From the NCBI GenBank assembly GCA_017794945.1, contig CP051239.1, positions 558,001 to 622,000 of the forward strand: a stretch of DNA of 64,000 bases, read 5' to 3'. The notes below the pieces were generated by a model. That model did no database searches, was not told the origin of the DNA, and saw only the letters and a program-made list of their open reading frames with translations. Source of the stretch: Alcanivorax sp. GTDB taxonomy: Bacteria; Pseudomonadota; Gammaproteobacteria; Pseudomonadales; Alcanivoracaceae. Position 1 is the first letter of the stretch. The number at the start of each line of letters is the position of its first letter. This document shows positions 8,179 to 15,989 of this stretch, in pieces. The translations under genes were made by a program, and so were the position numbers.

Positions 8179-9308
8179 AAGCCGTTATCGCGGGCTACGC
8201 CCGATCCCCGTTTCACTTCGCTAACAAGGGCCGGCTCACCCAGGTACGCCCGGACGATCTCGCCAGCCAGGTGGTCAAGGCGCTGCTCGCCCGCACCGAC
8301 CTGGACCCGGCGCTGCTGGAAGACGTGATTCTCGGCTGCGCCTACCCGGAAGCGTCCCAGGGCAATAACCTGGCGCGTATTGTCGGCCTGCTCAGCGGCC
8401 TGCCCCAGGAAGTCGGCGGCATGACCGTGAACCGCTTCTGCGGCTCGTCCATGTCGGCCATCCACATCGCCGCCGCCAACATCGAGGCGGGCCTGGGCGA
8501 CGCCTTTCTGTGCGTAGGCGTGGAATCCATGACCTCGGTGCCGCAGGGCGGTTTCAACTTCTCGCCCAACCCCTGGCTCAAGGACCATACCGACGCCTAT
8601 GTGTCCATGGGCCGCACCGCCGAGAACGTGGCGGAACGCTACGGCATTCCGCGCGGCGAGCAGGAACAGATGGCGCTGGAATCCCACCATAAAGCCGCCG
8701 CCGCCCGGCAACAGGGTCGCCTGCGCGACGAGATCGTGCGCATCCAGACCGGCACCGGCGAGTGGATCACCGAGGACGGCTGCATCCGACCCACCACCTC
8801 GCTGGAAGCGCTCGCCAAACTACCGCCGGCGTTCGACGAGAACGGCGTGGTCACCGCCGGCACCTCGTCGCCGCTCACCGACGGCGCCTCCGCGGTGCTG
8901 GTCACCAGCGACGACTTCGCCAGACGCCATAACCTGAACCCGAGCGCGCGCATCCGTGCGGTGGCCAGCGCCGGCTGCGACCCGGCGGTAATGGGCCTGG
9001 GTCCGATTCCAGCGACGCAAAAAGCCCTCGCCCGCGCCGGCCTGAGCGCCAACGACCTGGGCGTGGTGGAAATCAACGAGGCGTTCGCCTCCCAGGCGCT
9101 GGCCTGCATCGGCGACCTGCACCTGGACCCGGCCACCGTCAACCTGGACGGCGGCGGCATGGCCATCGGCCACCCGCTGGGCGCCACCGGCGCGCGCATC
9201 ACCGGCAAGGCAGCGGCGCTGCTGCAACGGGAAAAGGTGAGGTACGCTCTCGCCACCCAGTGCATCGGCGGCGGCCAGGGCGTGGCCACGATTCTGGAAG
9301 CGCTGTAA
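8175..9308 (+). CDS. Thiolase (acetyl-CoA acyltransferase)
   Basis: The 377-residue thiolase has the nucleophilic C89 in NRFCGSSMSAIHIAA, the VVEINEAFASQALA segment, the GGGMAIGHPLGATGAR histidine loop (about 325-340) and the second cysteine in ATQCIGGGQG. This is the complete catalytic set. Thiolases cleave or form 3-ketoacyl-CoA. The ATG at 8175 overlaps the MATE stop and follows ACAGGAGACAC. The sequence fits the FadA/AtoB-like acyltransferase group; chain-length preference is not readable. Confidence 0.92.
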   Translation: MKAVIAGYARSPFHFANKGRLTQVRPDDLASQVVKALLARTDLDPALLEDVILGCAYPEASQGNNLARIVGLLSGLPQEVGGMTVNRFCGSSMSAIHIAAANIEAGLGDAFLCVGVESMTSVPQGGFNFSPNPWLKDHTDAYVSMGRTAENVAERYGIPRGEQEQMALESHHKAAAARQQGRLRDEIVRIQTGTGEWITEDGCIRPTTSLEALAKLPPAFDENGVVTAGTSSPLTDGASAVLVTSDDFARRHNLNPSARIRAVASAGCDPAVMGLGPIPATQKALARAGLSANDLGVVEINEAFASQALACIGDLHLDPATVNLDGGGMAIGHPLGATGARITGKAAALLQREKVRYALATQCIGGGQGVATILEAL

Positions 9309-9340
9309 ACGCGACGCGGGCACCGCTCCTCGGGGATCTT

Positions 9341-10189
9341 TCAAGCGGGCAGAACACGCATCCAGAGCTGCTTGGCTTCGCTCTGATAGTCCCGCATTCG
9401 CTCGATCAGACGATGACGCAGGTCGCCCCCCATCAGGGCGTCCGGCAGCAGCGGGTCGTGGATGATCGAGCGAATCGCCGCGCGGCCCAGTAGCAGGCTC
9501 TCACGGGCCGCCACCTCAACGGGAAGCGCCTGGAGACCCGCCTGACTGCGCTCCAGGCGCGACAACGTGTCCCGATACGTCGCCTCCAGCGCGGCCAGAT
9601 CCCATAATCCCCGGGCGCGCTGTTCGTCCTCCCGGGAGAGGTCGCCCACCGCGATCACCGTAGCCTGATCCGCCAGGCCCAGCGCCCGCAAATCCTCACG
9701 CAAACCCGGCACCCCCCCATGCAGATTGTCCGGCCGAAGCTGTAAACCGCTAACGCCCAGAGCGCGGAAGCCTCGCAGCATCAGAGCGCGCTCATGGCGC
9801 CGCCAGAGGGTTTTCTCGCGGCGCGGCACCGCACCATCGACCACGCCGACCCAACCGCCCTGCCAGGGCACCGCACGTTGCTCCTTACGCAACCAGTTCT
9901 CGACCTCCCCGAAAAGACCGCTACCACCGGCGTTCAGGGTGTACACCCCACGGACCGGGTTGGCGATCTTGCCCTGACGGACCAGCCGGTTCAGCGCCAC
10001 CCGCACGTTCTGATCGCGGAGCCCACAGACTTCGCCGGCCCGGCAAAGCGCCGCCACCGATATCCGGCGGGCATCGTGGGTGGAGAGGATGTCCAGCACC
10101 AGATCGCCGGCGGCCAACTCACCGGCGCCCTCAGGCGTGCGCTCTTCCAGCCCAGCGGGATTGTAACCGCTATTGTATTTTTGTGTCAT
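9341..10189 (-). CDS. PaaX-like GntR-fold transcriptional repressor
   Basis: The 282-residue product resembles PaaX regulators. It has an N-terminal winged helix (about 30-95, ending LVRQGKIANPVRGVYTLN), a middle region with WGVVDG-like WVGVVDGAVPR and WRRHERALMLRGFRALG, and a C-terminal helical domain. PaaX represses phenylacetyl-CoA catabolism by sensing a CoA thioester. Here no paa genes are adjacent. It is divergent from the crotonase/acyl-CoA synthetase pair, so it more likely controls that pair, with an acyl-CoA as inducer (inference). Confidence 0.82.
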   Translation of the reverse strand: MTQKYNSGYNPAGLEERTPEGAGELAAGDLVLDILSTHDARRISVAALCRAGEVCGLRDQNVRVALNRLVRQGKIANPVRGVYTLNAGGSGLFGEVENWLRKEQRAVPWQGGWVGVVDGAVPRREKTLWRRHERALMLRGFRALGVSGLQLRPDNLHGGVPGLREDLRALGLADQATVIAVGDLSREDEQRARGLWDLAALEATYRDTLSRLERSQAGLQALPVEVAARESLLLGRAAIRSIIHDPLLPDALMGGDLRHRLIERMRDYQSEAKQLWMRVLPA

Positions 10190-10270
10190 ATGATGAAATA
10201 TATCCAGTATCTGACAACAAAGCTAAAACAAGTAACAAATCTTGCCGATTGGCCAAAACAGGAGAATCCC
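10190..10270. promoter_or_regulatory. PaaX/crotonase divergent promoter region
   Basis: An 81-bp AT-rich spacer separates the repressor start from the crotonase GTG. It contains TGTGTCATATGATGAAATAT, an imperfect palindrome around CATATG, and ends with AACAGGAG as the ribosome site for the crotonase gene. A regulator-binding role is inferred. Confidence 0.45.
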
Positions 10271-11050
10271 GTGTCCGCCTCCCCGATCCTCGTTGAAACC
10301 GACGGCCCGGTCCGCACCATCATTATTAACCGGCCGGACAAGCGCAATGCCGTGGACCGCCCTACCGCCACGGCCCTGCGCGACGCGTTTCAAGACTTTG
10401 AAGACGACGACAGCGTCAGCGTGGCGGTGCTCGCCGGTGCCGGCGGCAACTTCTGCGCCGGCGCCGACCTGGCCGCCCTGGGCGACCCGCAACGCCGCAA
10501 CGAGGTCGAGCCGGAAGGCACCGGCCCGGGCCCCATGGGCCCGTCACGCATGCTGCTCAGCAAACCGGTGATCGCCGCGGTGTCCGGCTACGCCGTGGCC
10601 GGCGGCTTGGAACTGGCGCTGTTCTGCGACCTGCGCGTGGCGGAGGCATCCGCTGTGTTCGGCGTGTTCTGCCGGCGCTGGGGCGTGCCCCTGATCGATG
10701 GCGGCACCGTGCGCCTACCGCGCATCGTCGGCCAGGGCCACGCCATGGACATGATCCTCACCGGCCGCCCGGTCCCTGCCGAAGAGGCGCTCCGCATGGG
10801 CCTCGCCACCCGCGTGGTCGCCGACGGCGAAGGCCTGGACACCGCCCGGGCCCTGGCCCACGGCATCGCCGGTTTCCCGCAACGCTGTCTGCGCGCCGAT
10901 CGTCTCTCTGCTTACCAGCAGTGGGACCAGCCGCTGGCCGAGGCGCTTCGCCGGGAAGGCGCGGGAGGGTACCCCATCGTTTTTGAAGAGGCCATCGCCG
11001 GCGCCGAACGCTTCGCCAAAGGCGCCGGCCGCCACGGCGAATTCGAATAA
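10271..11050 (+). CDS. Enoyl-CoA hydratase/isomerase (crotonase family)
   Basis: The 259-residue product is standard crotonase length. Hallmarks are IIINRPDKRNAVDRPTA, the oxyanion-hole segment AGAGGNFCAGADLAALG (about 55-71), and AVSGYAVAGGLELALFCDLR (about 100-120) with the second oxyanion glycine. The first catalytic glutamate of hydratases is at the expected ELALFCD/RWGVPLIDGG region only in part, so hydratase versus another crotonase activity is open. The GTG start at 10271 is chosen because an AGGAG lies just upstream and the family N-terminus fits. It is followed 31 bases later by the acyl-CoA synthetase. Confidence 0.88.
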   Translation: MSASPILVETDGPVRTIIINRPDKRNAVDRPTATALRDAFQDFEDDDSVSVAVLAGAGGNFCAGADLAALGDPQRRNEVEPEGTGPGPMGPSRMLLSKPVIAAVSGYAVAGGLELALFCDLRVAEASAVFGVFCRRWGVPLIDGGTVRLPRIVGQGHAMDMILTGRPVPAEEALRMGLATRVVADGEGLDTARALAHGIAGFPQRCLRADRLSAYQQWDQPLAEALRREGAGGYPIVFEEAIAGAERFAKGAGRHGEFE

Positions 11051-11081
11051 CGACAACGAATCCGTTAACAGGAGAGCTTGA

Positions 11082-12611
11082 ATGACCACCACCTATCTCG
11101 ATCTGATCAACCGCGGCGCCGGCTACTACCCCGAGCGCACCGCCATCGTGTTCGGCGACCAGAGCCTCACCTTCCGCGAGACCCACACGCTCAGCAATCA
11201 ACTCGCGCACAGCCTGATCCAGCGCGGCGTAACACGGGGCCAGCGCGTCGCGCTGCTGCTCAATAACGGCCTCTACAGCGTGCCGGTGGACTTTGCCTGC
11301 GTAAAAGCCGGCATCAACCGCGTACCTCTCAACGCCCGCCTGTCGCTGAACGAACACCGCAAAATGCTGGAAGAGACCGGGTGTGAGTTACTGATCTACG
11401 GCGCCGACCTGAGCGAACGCGCCAGCGAACTGAGCGGCGCATTGCCAGCGTTGCAATGCCACGGTATCGGCGGCACCGACGGCGGTGGTGACGACCTGCT
11501 CGCCGATTGCGCCAACCAGAGCACCGCCAACCCGGATGTAACCGTGGAACCGGACGACGTGATCCTCACCCTGTTCACCTCCGGCACCACCGGCACCCTG
11601 AAAGCCGCCCAGCACACCCAGGCCTCCTACGCCGGCGTCTGCAAGAACGTGCTGCTCAACCTGGTGGCCGTCGAGCAGGACGACGCCATGCTGCACGCGG
11701 CTTCGCTGATCCACGCCAGTGGCGTCTTCGTGTTGCCGTTCTGGCTGCGCGGTGCGCGCACCGTGATCATGCCCGCCTTCGACCCCGAAGCCTTCCTGGA
11801 ATTGATCGAGAAAGAGCGCATCACCGCCGTCAACATGGTGCCCACCATGCTGCAGATGCTGCTCGGCCACCCACGCTTCGCGGAGATTGATGTCAGCCGG
11901 CTGCGGCAGGTGATCTACGGCGCCTCGCCGATGCCCCGCCCGGTGATCGAGAAAGCCATGGCCACCTGGGGGCGTGAAAAATTCTGGCAGTACTACGGCC
12001 AGACCGAATGCCCGCTCACCATTGCCGTGCTGCGCCCCGAGGATCATGAGGAGGAACTGCTCGGTGCCTGCGGCAAACCCGGCATCGACGTGGAGATCCG
12101 TCTGGTCGACGAACAGGGGAAGGATGTGCCCCAAGGTGAACCCGGTGAAATTGCCGTGCGCGCCCCGTCGATGATGGCCGGCTACCACAACGCCCCCGAG
12201 CTCAACAAAGAGATGTTCATGGACGGCGGCTGGCTGCGCACCCGCGATATCGCTCAATTTGATGAACGCGGCTTCCTGCACATGAAGGACCGCACCTCGG
12301 ACATGATCATCACCGGCGGCTACAACGTGTACCCGAAAGAAGTGGAAGATGTGCTCACCGCGCACCCCGCCGTGGCGGAATGCGCGGTGATTGGCCTGAA
12401 GGACCCGCAATGGGTGGAAGCGGTCACCGCCGTGGTGGCGCTGAGGCCGGATCAGCAGATCGACGAACAGACCCTGATCGACTTCGTCACCGAGCAGGTA
12501 GCGTCCTACAAGAAACCGCGCAAGGTGATCTTCACCGACGCGATCCCCAAAACCGCCGTCGGCAAACTCAACCGCAAGGCCTTGCGGGATCAGTACGCGA
12601 AAACGGCCTAA
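11082..12611 (+). CDS. AMP-forming acyl-CoA synthetase
   Basis: The 509-residue ANL-superfamily ligase has the phosphate loop LFTSGTTGTLKAAQHT (about 165-180), YYGQTECPLT for adenylate binding, the hinge region GWLRTRDIAQFDERGF and KDRTSDMIITGGYNVYPKEV, and the catalytic C-terminal lysine in PKTAVGKLNRKALR. It activates a carboxylic acid as acyl-AMP and then as acyl-CoA. The phosphate loop has TL where most members have TP. With the crotonase it probably forms a small catabolic operon under the divergent PaaX-like repressor. Its stop overlaps the convergent DUF3617 gene by 4 bases. Confidence 0.9.
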   Translation: MTTTYLDLINRGAGYYPERTAIVFGDQSLTFRETHTLSNQLAHSLIQRGVTRGQRVALLLNNGLYSVPVDFACVKAGINRVPLNARLSLNEHRKMLEETGCELLIYGADLSERASELSGALPALQCHGIGGTDGGGDDLLADCANQSTANPDVTVEPDDVILTLFTSGTTGTLKAAQHTQASYAGVCKNVLLNLVAVEQDDAMLHAASLIHASGVFVLPFWLRGARTVIMPAFDPEAFLELIEKERITAVNMVPTMLQMLLGHPRFAEIDVSRLRQVIYGASPMPRPVIEKAMATWGREKFWQYYGQTECPLTIAVLRPEDHEEELLGACGKPGIDVEIRLVDEQGKDVPQGEPGEIAVRAPSMMAGYHNAPELNKEMFMDGGWLRTRDIAQFDERGFLHMKDRTSDMIITGGYNVYPKEVEDVLTAHPAVAECAVIGLKDPQWVEAVTAVVALRPDQQIDEQTLIDFVTEQVASYKKPRKVIFTDAIPKTAVGKLNRKALRDQYAKTA

Positions 12612-13042
12612 CACTCACCGATGCGTTTGCCGCTGAGCGCCATGCGCATTTTCATCGGCCCCATGGGGGACGTCATGTCACCTTGCATGATGCCCTCCAT
12701 GGTATCGCCCCGCAGCTTGAGATCCGCGCCCAGGGTGTAGGGCGAACCGTCCGGCCCGGTGCAAGTCAGCGTATAGCGCAAACGCGACCGGGTCTGCTGC
12801 ACATCGGAGGCCTCACAGCCCTTGAGCTTATCACCGCCAAACAGGTCCGGATTGGTGAGGTCTTCCTGGCGAACGCAATCTTTATTGCTCATGGTCCTGG
12901 CGGGCATGGCCTGACCGCCGGCACTCATGGTCATGGTGGTCTGATACTCCCACTGCCCCGGGTTGACGTTCGGCGTCTCCGCCGACACCAGCGCCGGCGC
13001 GGCGACGAGCAGGGACAGGGCGCAAGCCTTCAACTTCCTCAT
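12608..13042 (-). CDS. DUF3617 periplasmic protein
   Basis: The 144-residue protein has a signal peptide (MRKLKACALSLLVAAPALVSA, cut near 21). NVNPGQWEYQTTMTMSAGG follows, the opening of DUF3617, and later come DCVRQEDL and paired cysteines (CEAS, LTCTG) likely to form a disulfide. DUF3617 proteins are exported and of unknown function. ATG 13042 has an AAAAGGAGAAAT ribosome site. It is convergent with the acyl-CoA synthetase and is the last GC-rich gene before the AT-rich block that starts near 13.1 kb. Confidence 0.85.
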   Translation of the reverse strand: MRKLKACALSLLVAAPALVSAETPNVNPGQWEYQTTMTMSAGGQAMPARTMSNKDCVRQEDLTNPDLFGGDKLKGCEASDVQQTRSRLRYTLTCTGPDGSPYTLGADLKLRGDTMEGIMQGDMTSPMGPMKMRMALSGKRIGEC

Positions 13043-13163
13043 GGTATTTCTCCTTTTAGTATTCTCGGCTTGGCCGACCCTAGCGCGGCCCGGCCCGGAG
13101 GCGTATCACCCAAATGGGGGAGCCCACATTGCGAGATTCCATGTTCTAAAGCATGCCAACCTT

Positions 13164-13652
13164 CTAATAGGCACTCTTCATCAATATTGCAGCTATAGGA
13201 AAAACGAAAGCGCAAATATAAACGATGGCTTTGTATTTCCTTATAGACTCCTGGCCAACTGATCCATCATCAGGAAACTCCCTGAATTCGTGGAATCGGT
13301 GCATCCAGAGCTTCCTTGTCAAACCCATGCCGGGATCCCAGACGACAACAACAGCAGCCACCATCAAAGCGATATAAAACCACGAAAAGAAGTCCAATTC
13401 TGCAACCGGAAACCCAAAGAGATAAACTGCCATAGCTGGCAAAATCAACTTACCAAATAGCCCTTCTTCTTTTGATTCACTTTTAGCACGAATAAATACA
13501 AGATATCGACCATATATAAATGCCCAAATCGAAGCAGATGCAAGAGCGACGGAAATAGCCAGGCTTTGGACGGTCGAAACATTAAACTCGCCAAACGCTG
13601 CGACATAGGAAGACAGAAAACAAAGGGCCCAAAGCACAGCCATACGGATCAC
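13164..13652 (-). CDS. Hypothetical membrane protein at the end of the tip/immunity array
   Basis: The 162-residue product is AT-rich in coding sequence and has about four hydrophobic segments: ALCFLSSYVAAFGEF, LAISVALASASIWAFIYGRY, LILPAMAVYLFGFP with WFYIALMVAAVVVVW, and a C-terminal YICAFVFPIAAILM. I do not recognise a family. It is on the same strand as the secreted-protein operon and shares its low GC, so it may be a displaced immunity-type gene. That role is inference from position. Confidence 0.6.
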   Translation of the reverse strand: MIRMAVLWALCFLSSYVAAFGEFNVSTVQSLAISVALASASIWAFIYGRYLVFIRAKSESKEEGLFGKLILPAMAVYLFGFPVAELDFFSWFYIALMVAAVVVVWDPGMGLTRKLWMHRFHEFREFPDDGSVGQESIRKYKAIVYICAFVFPIAAILMKSAY

Positions 13653-13690
13653 GTTATATCGCCCCTAACATAAAAACACAGGAGCATGCA

Positions 13691-14323
13691 CTAGCCATAA
13701 ATCTCTTTAAAACCTTGACAGAACTTCCGCCACTCGGTAAGCAACCCCTGAATCTCTCCTTCATTAAGATACGTGTTTCGAAAATATAAACTTAAAAACG
13801 CACCGTTCTTTCTCAGAATTGCCGACCCGCCAAACGCTTCAACCCGATCCTCCAACATATTGAGGTGGTCGTTGTCCCTCCCGGCGGACCACACGTACCA
13901 GCCATTCGCCAGAGGGAGAGCATCTCGTAGCTCAAAGCGCGTCTCCAGTATATTTTCCTTCCTCATCACAAAACTGGAGTTCTCTTCAAAATTGCCAAGG
14001 AAACCGAGCACGGTGACCATTGAGAAGCCTGTGTATCTGGCAAAGCCAACTGACACCACCAAGTCACAGACAATAAAGTCGCCCTCCTGGCCCGGGAGAA
14101 GGTAGACATTCGCGCCGTGGCGAACGGAACGCGCCCCCGCCCCCCTAATTTTTAACGATTGAGCAATACTTCGTGCTTTCGGCCCTGGCAACTTATCAAA
14201 GCCGATATCGAGAAGAACGGCTTCCCTTCTGCGTCTTCCACGCCAAAGCAGGATCAAATAAAAAGAAACCACCATCACGCTGACCAGGAATAATATTAAG
14301 TATGCCTGAGTCGTCATATACAT
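13691..14323 (-). CDS. Hypothetical protein with one N-terminal membrane helix
   Basis: From the ATG at 14323 (alternative 14317) the 210-residue product opens with the anchor LILFLVSVMVVSFYLILLW, then RGRRRREA, then a soluble domain with ANGWYVWSAGRDNDHLN and a C-terminal LLTEWRKFCQGFKEIYG. The frame stays open upstream to 14476, but that part lacks a plausible signal or ribosome site. I do not recognise a family. The small anchored-soluble architecture and low GC match the other cargo genes in this stretch. Confidence 0.6.
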   Translation of the reverse strand: MYMTTQAYLILFLVSVMVVSFYLILLWRGRRRREAVLLDIGFDKLPGPKARSIAQSLKIRGAGARSVRHGANVYLLPGQEGDFIVCDLVVSVGFARYTGFSMVTVLGFLGNFEENSSFVMRKENILETRFELRDALPLANGWYVWSAGRDNDHLNMLEDRVEAFGGSAILRKNGAFLSLYFRNTYLNEGEIQGLLTEWRKFCQGFKEIYG

Positions 14324-14819
14324 AACTCGGTTTGCCCAGCAGCTGGGCCAAAATATGCTAACCAGCCTGGCCTTCCTCTCCCAGGTTCCGCCATAACAAG
14401 GTTTTTCACGAAACGCACCCTGCCGATAGCTAAAAGACAAGAGCAACAACGGCGCACCAAAACCTAGGCCCGTCACGTTCCTCCAGTTTGCATTCTCTGA
14501 ATAGAGCCTCTATTTACATATCCTATGAAAATACCAGCAACGCAAAAAGAAAATCCTCAGTACTGATAAAAAAACATACGATTCAACCTCTTTATTATGG
14601 CACGAGACCGAAGTAATCGCCGGGTCGCAGTAAATCACAGCCCTGCTCCCACACCTCGATCTATGGCCCTCTTTTTTGCCAAATAAAAGGGCGGCACCAC
14701 TCAGGCTTAGGAGGCTCGATCCGCAGCGAAAGGGCACCCTTTCCTTGCCACAACGTATTTATATACAAACTTTCCGTGTTCACTTGGGAAATAATATTTC
14801 CCTTCATAAGAGAGGGTCA
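14324..14819. other. AT-rich spacer in the tip/immunity array
   Basis: About 500 bases hold no gene I trust. Short frames exist on both strands, but with biased, cysteine- or arginine-rich content and no ribosome site. I looked for a further copy of the conserved gene body or of the GG-x-NGG junction and found none. It may be a decayed cassette or hold a promoter for the 14323 gene. Confidence 0.4.
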
Positions 14820-15083
14820 CTACGTCGCGATGAAAGCAAAAGCGCCAAAAGACACCAGTCCAGCAAAAAATATCACCACCCACTTCCTCATTTTTTTAAT
14901 GGCACCCCTTGAATTATAATAACCCTCTTCATCACTTAGCTCCCAAAAGTATAAGCCACCTATGATCGCAGGGAGCAATGCTACAACCCAAAGAACAACA
15001 GTATTGTAACCCTCACTGCTGTCAGCAGCAGATAAGATCAAAACCATAATAAGTCCGAAAAAACACATCTTTAGCAAGACCAT
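14820..15083 (-). CDS. Small membrane protein, candidate immunity partner of the displaced tip
   Basis: The 87-residue product has three hydrophobic segments: MCFFGLIMVLILSAA, VVLWVVALLPAIIGGLYFW and VVIFFAGLVSFGAFAFIA. Its ATG at 15083 overlaps the stop of the displaced tip (TGATG), the tight coupling typical of toxin and immunity genes. A membrane immunity protein would suit a membrane-active tip. No family is recognised; the role is inferred from coupling and topology. Confidence 0.6.
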   Translation of the reverse strand: MVLLKMCFFGLIMVLILSAADSSEGYNTVVLWVVALLPAIIGGLYFWELSDEEGYYNSRGAIKKMRKWVVIFFAGLVSFGAFAFIAT

Positions 15084-15556
15084 CAGGCATCTCCATAGGC
15101 GGACCTTTTTATCATGCCTGTCGTTTTACTTGCAGCCAACGCCGCCAAAATAAATGGGACGACCTTCGTCATCATCAAACCTACAGCGAATATTGAAAAC
15201 ACCGAAGAGAATATCAATGTTAATGCCGATACATATATAAACATTGTAACCATAATAAACCCTGAAATCCCCCAACCACATTCCCCTAAATTTTTCACGA
15301 AATCGATAATACTCCCGATTGGTCCAGCTGCCTTACCTGCTAATGCAGACCACCGTGCATTAATTTCTGAAAGAAGCGTTCTAATCAAGCCAAGCAACGT
15401 GGACAAATAGTCGTCAACAAGGTCCCCGCCATTCTAGCCGCCGGCGATAAGGTAGCCGCCGGCACCGGTTTTGGGGCCGATAACCATGTAGCCGGCCAGA
15501 GTGTCTTCGTGCTCCTGTGTGAAGGGGGCAAAAGACAAGGCGATTTTCTTGTCTGA
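15083..15556 (-). pseudogene. Remnant of a second transglutaminase-like gene carrying a displaced C-terminal tip
   Basis: Read on the minus strand, 15556-15489 encodes SDKKIALSFAPFTQEHEDT, matching the intact gene's KLALSFAPATQEDEDTLAG (17351-17420). At GCCGGCTAC it switches in frame to MVIGPKTGAGGYLIAGG, matching the intact gene at 16400-16459. A stop codon (TAG) then replaces the glutamate of GGENGG, NGG follows, and a different hydrophobic tip of about 110 residues runs to 15083. The tip frame has no ATG or GTG start of its own (its first usable codon is TTG 15406), as expected for a tip severed from its body. The tip has a C-terminal hydrophobic stretch, IMVTMFIYVSALTLIFSSVF. No ribosome site is seen for it. 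Confidence 0.85.
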
Positions 15557-15578
15557 CCCACTCAGCCTAAATGACGCT

Positions 15579-15989
15579 TCATGACAATAAAAACACCAAT
15601 GCAGTCGCGATATAGCCCAAGATGGCAGCGCCCAAAAAGAACCAAAAAGTTCTTTCGTCTTGACTTAGATAGCTGATACTTGCTCTAACTGGACAAACGA
15701 AAACACTATTCGGAATTTCTACTTTCTCCGCCTTTTCTTTTGATGAAAACGGCCGCCCCCCAAAAAAGAAGAAAGTGCCATTTTCGTATGTTTTACCTTG
15801 ATAAAAATAGCGATACTTAGCAGTAACAATCCAAACTATACGACCACCAACTTTCACCTCACTCACAAACTTTTCAGCTTCTTTCCTTGGAACGCGGGGC
15901 CAGAATCTGGCCCAGGACATAGTCAGAAAAATCAGGAGAGAGACAGAAGAAATGGCCAGCAAAAACAATGCGATTATTTCGTATATCAC
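15579..15989 (-). CDS. DUF3592-like membrane protein, candidate immunity partner of the intact tip
   Basis: The 136-residue product has an N-terminal helix (IIALFLLAISSVSLLIFL), a soluble part with AKYRYFYQGKTYENGTFFFF and a C-terminal helix (FFLGAAILGYIATALVFLL). The Y-x-Y-x-GK-x-Y pattern and FVCPVRASISYL resemble DUF3592 proteins. The GTG start at 15989 overlaps the stop of the 1049-residue gene (GTGA), so translation is coupled. DUF3592-like proteins are common as small membrane partners near toxins, but here immunity is an inference. Confidence 0.65.
   Translation of the reverse strand: MIYEIIALFLLAISSVSLLIFLTMSWARFWPRVPRKEAEKFVSEVKVGGRIVWIVTAKYRYFYQGKTYENGTFFFFGGRPFSSKEKAEKVEIPNSVFVCPVRASISYLSQDERTFWFFLGAAILGYIATALVFLLS

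Noticed and set aside
14510..14737. Short minus-strand frame in the AT-rich spacer
   Set aside because: Cysteine- and arginine-rich with no hydrophobic or domain pattern and no ribosome site.
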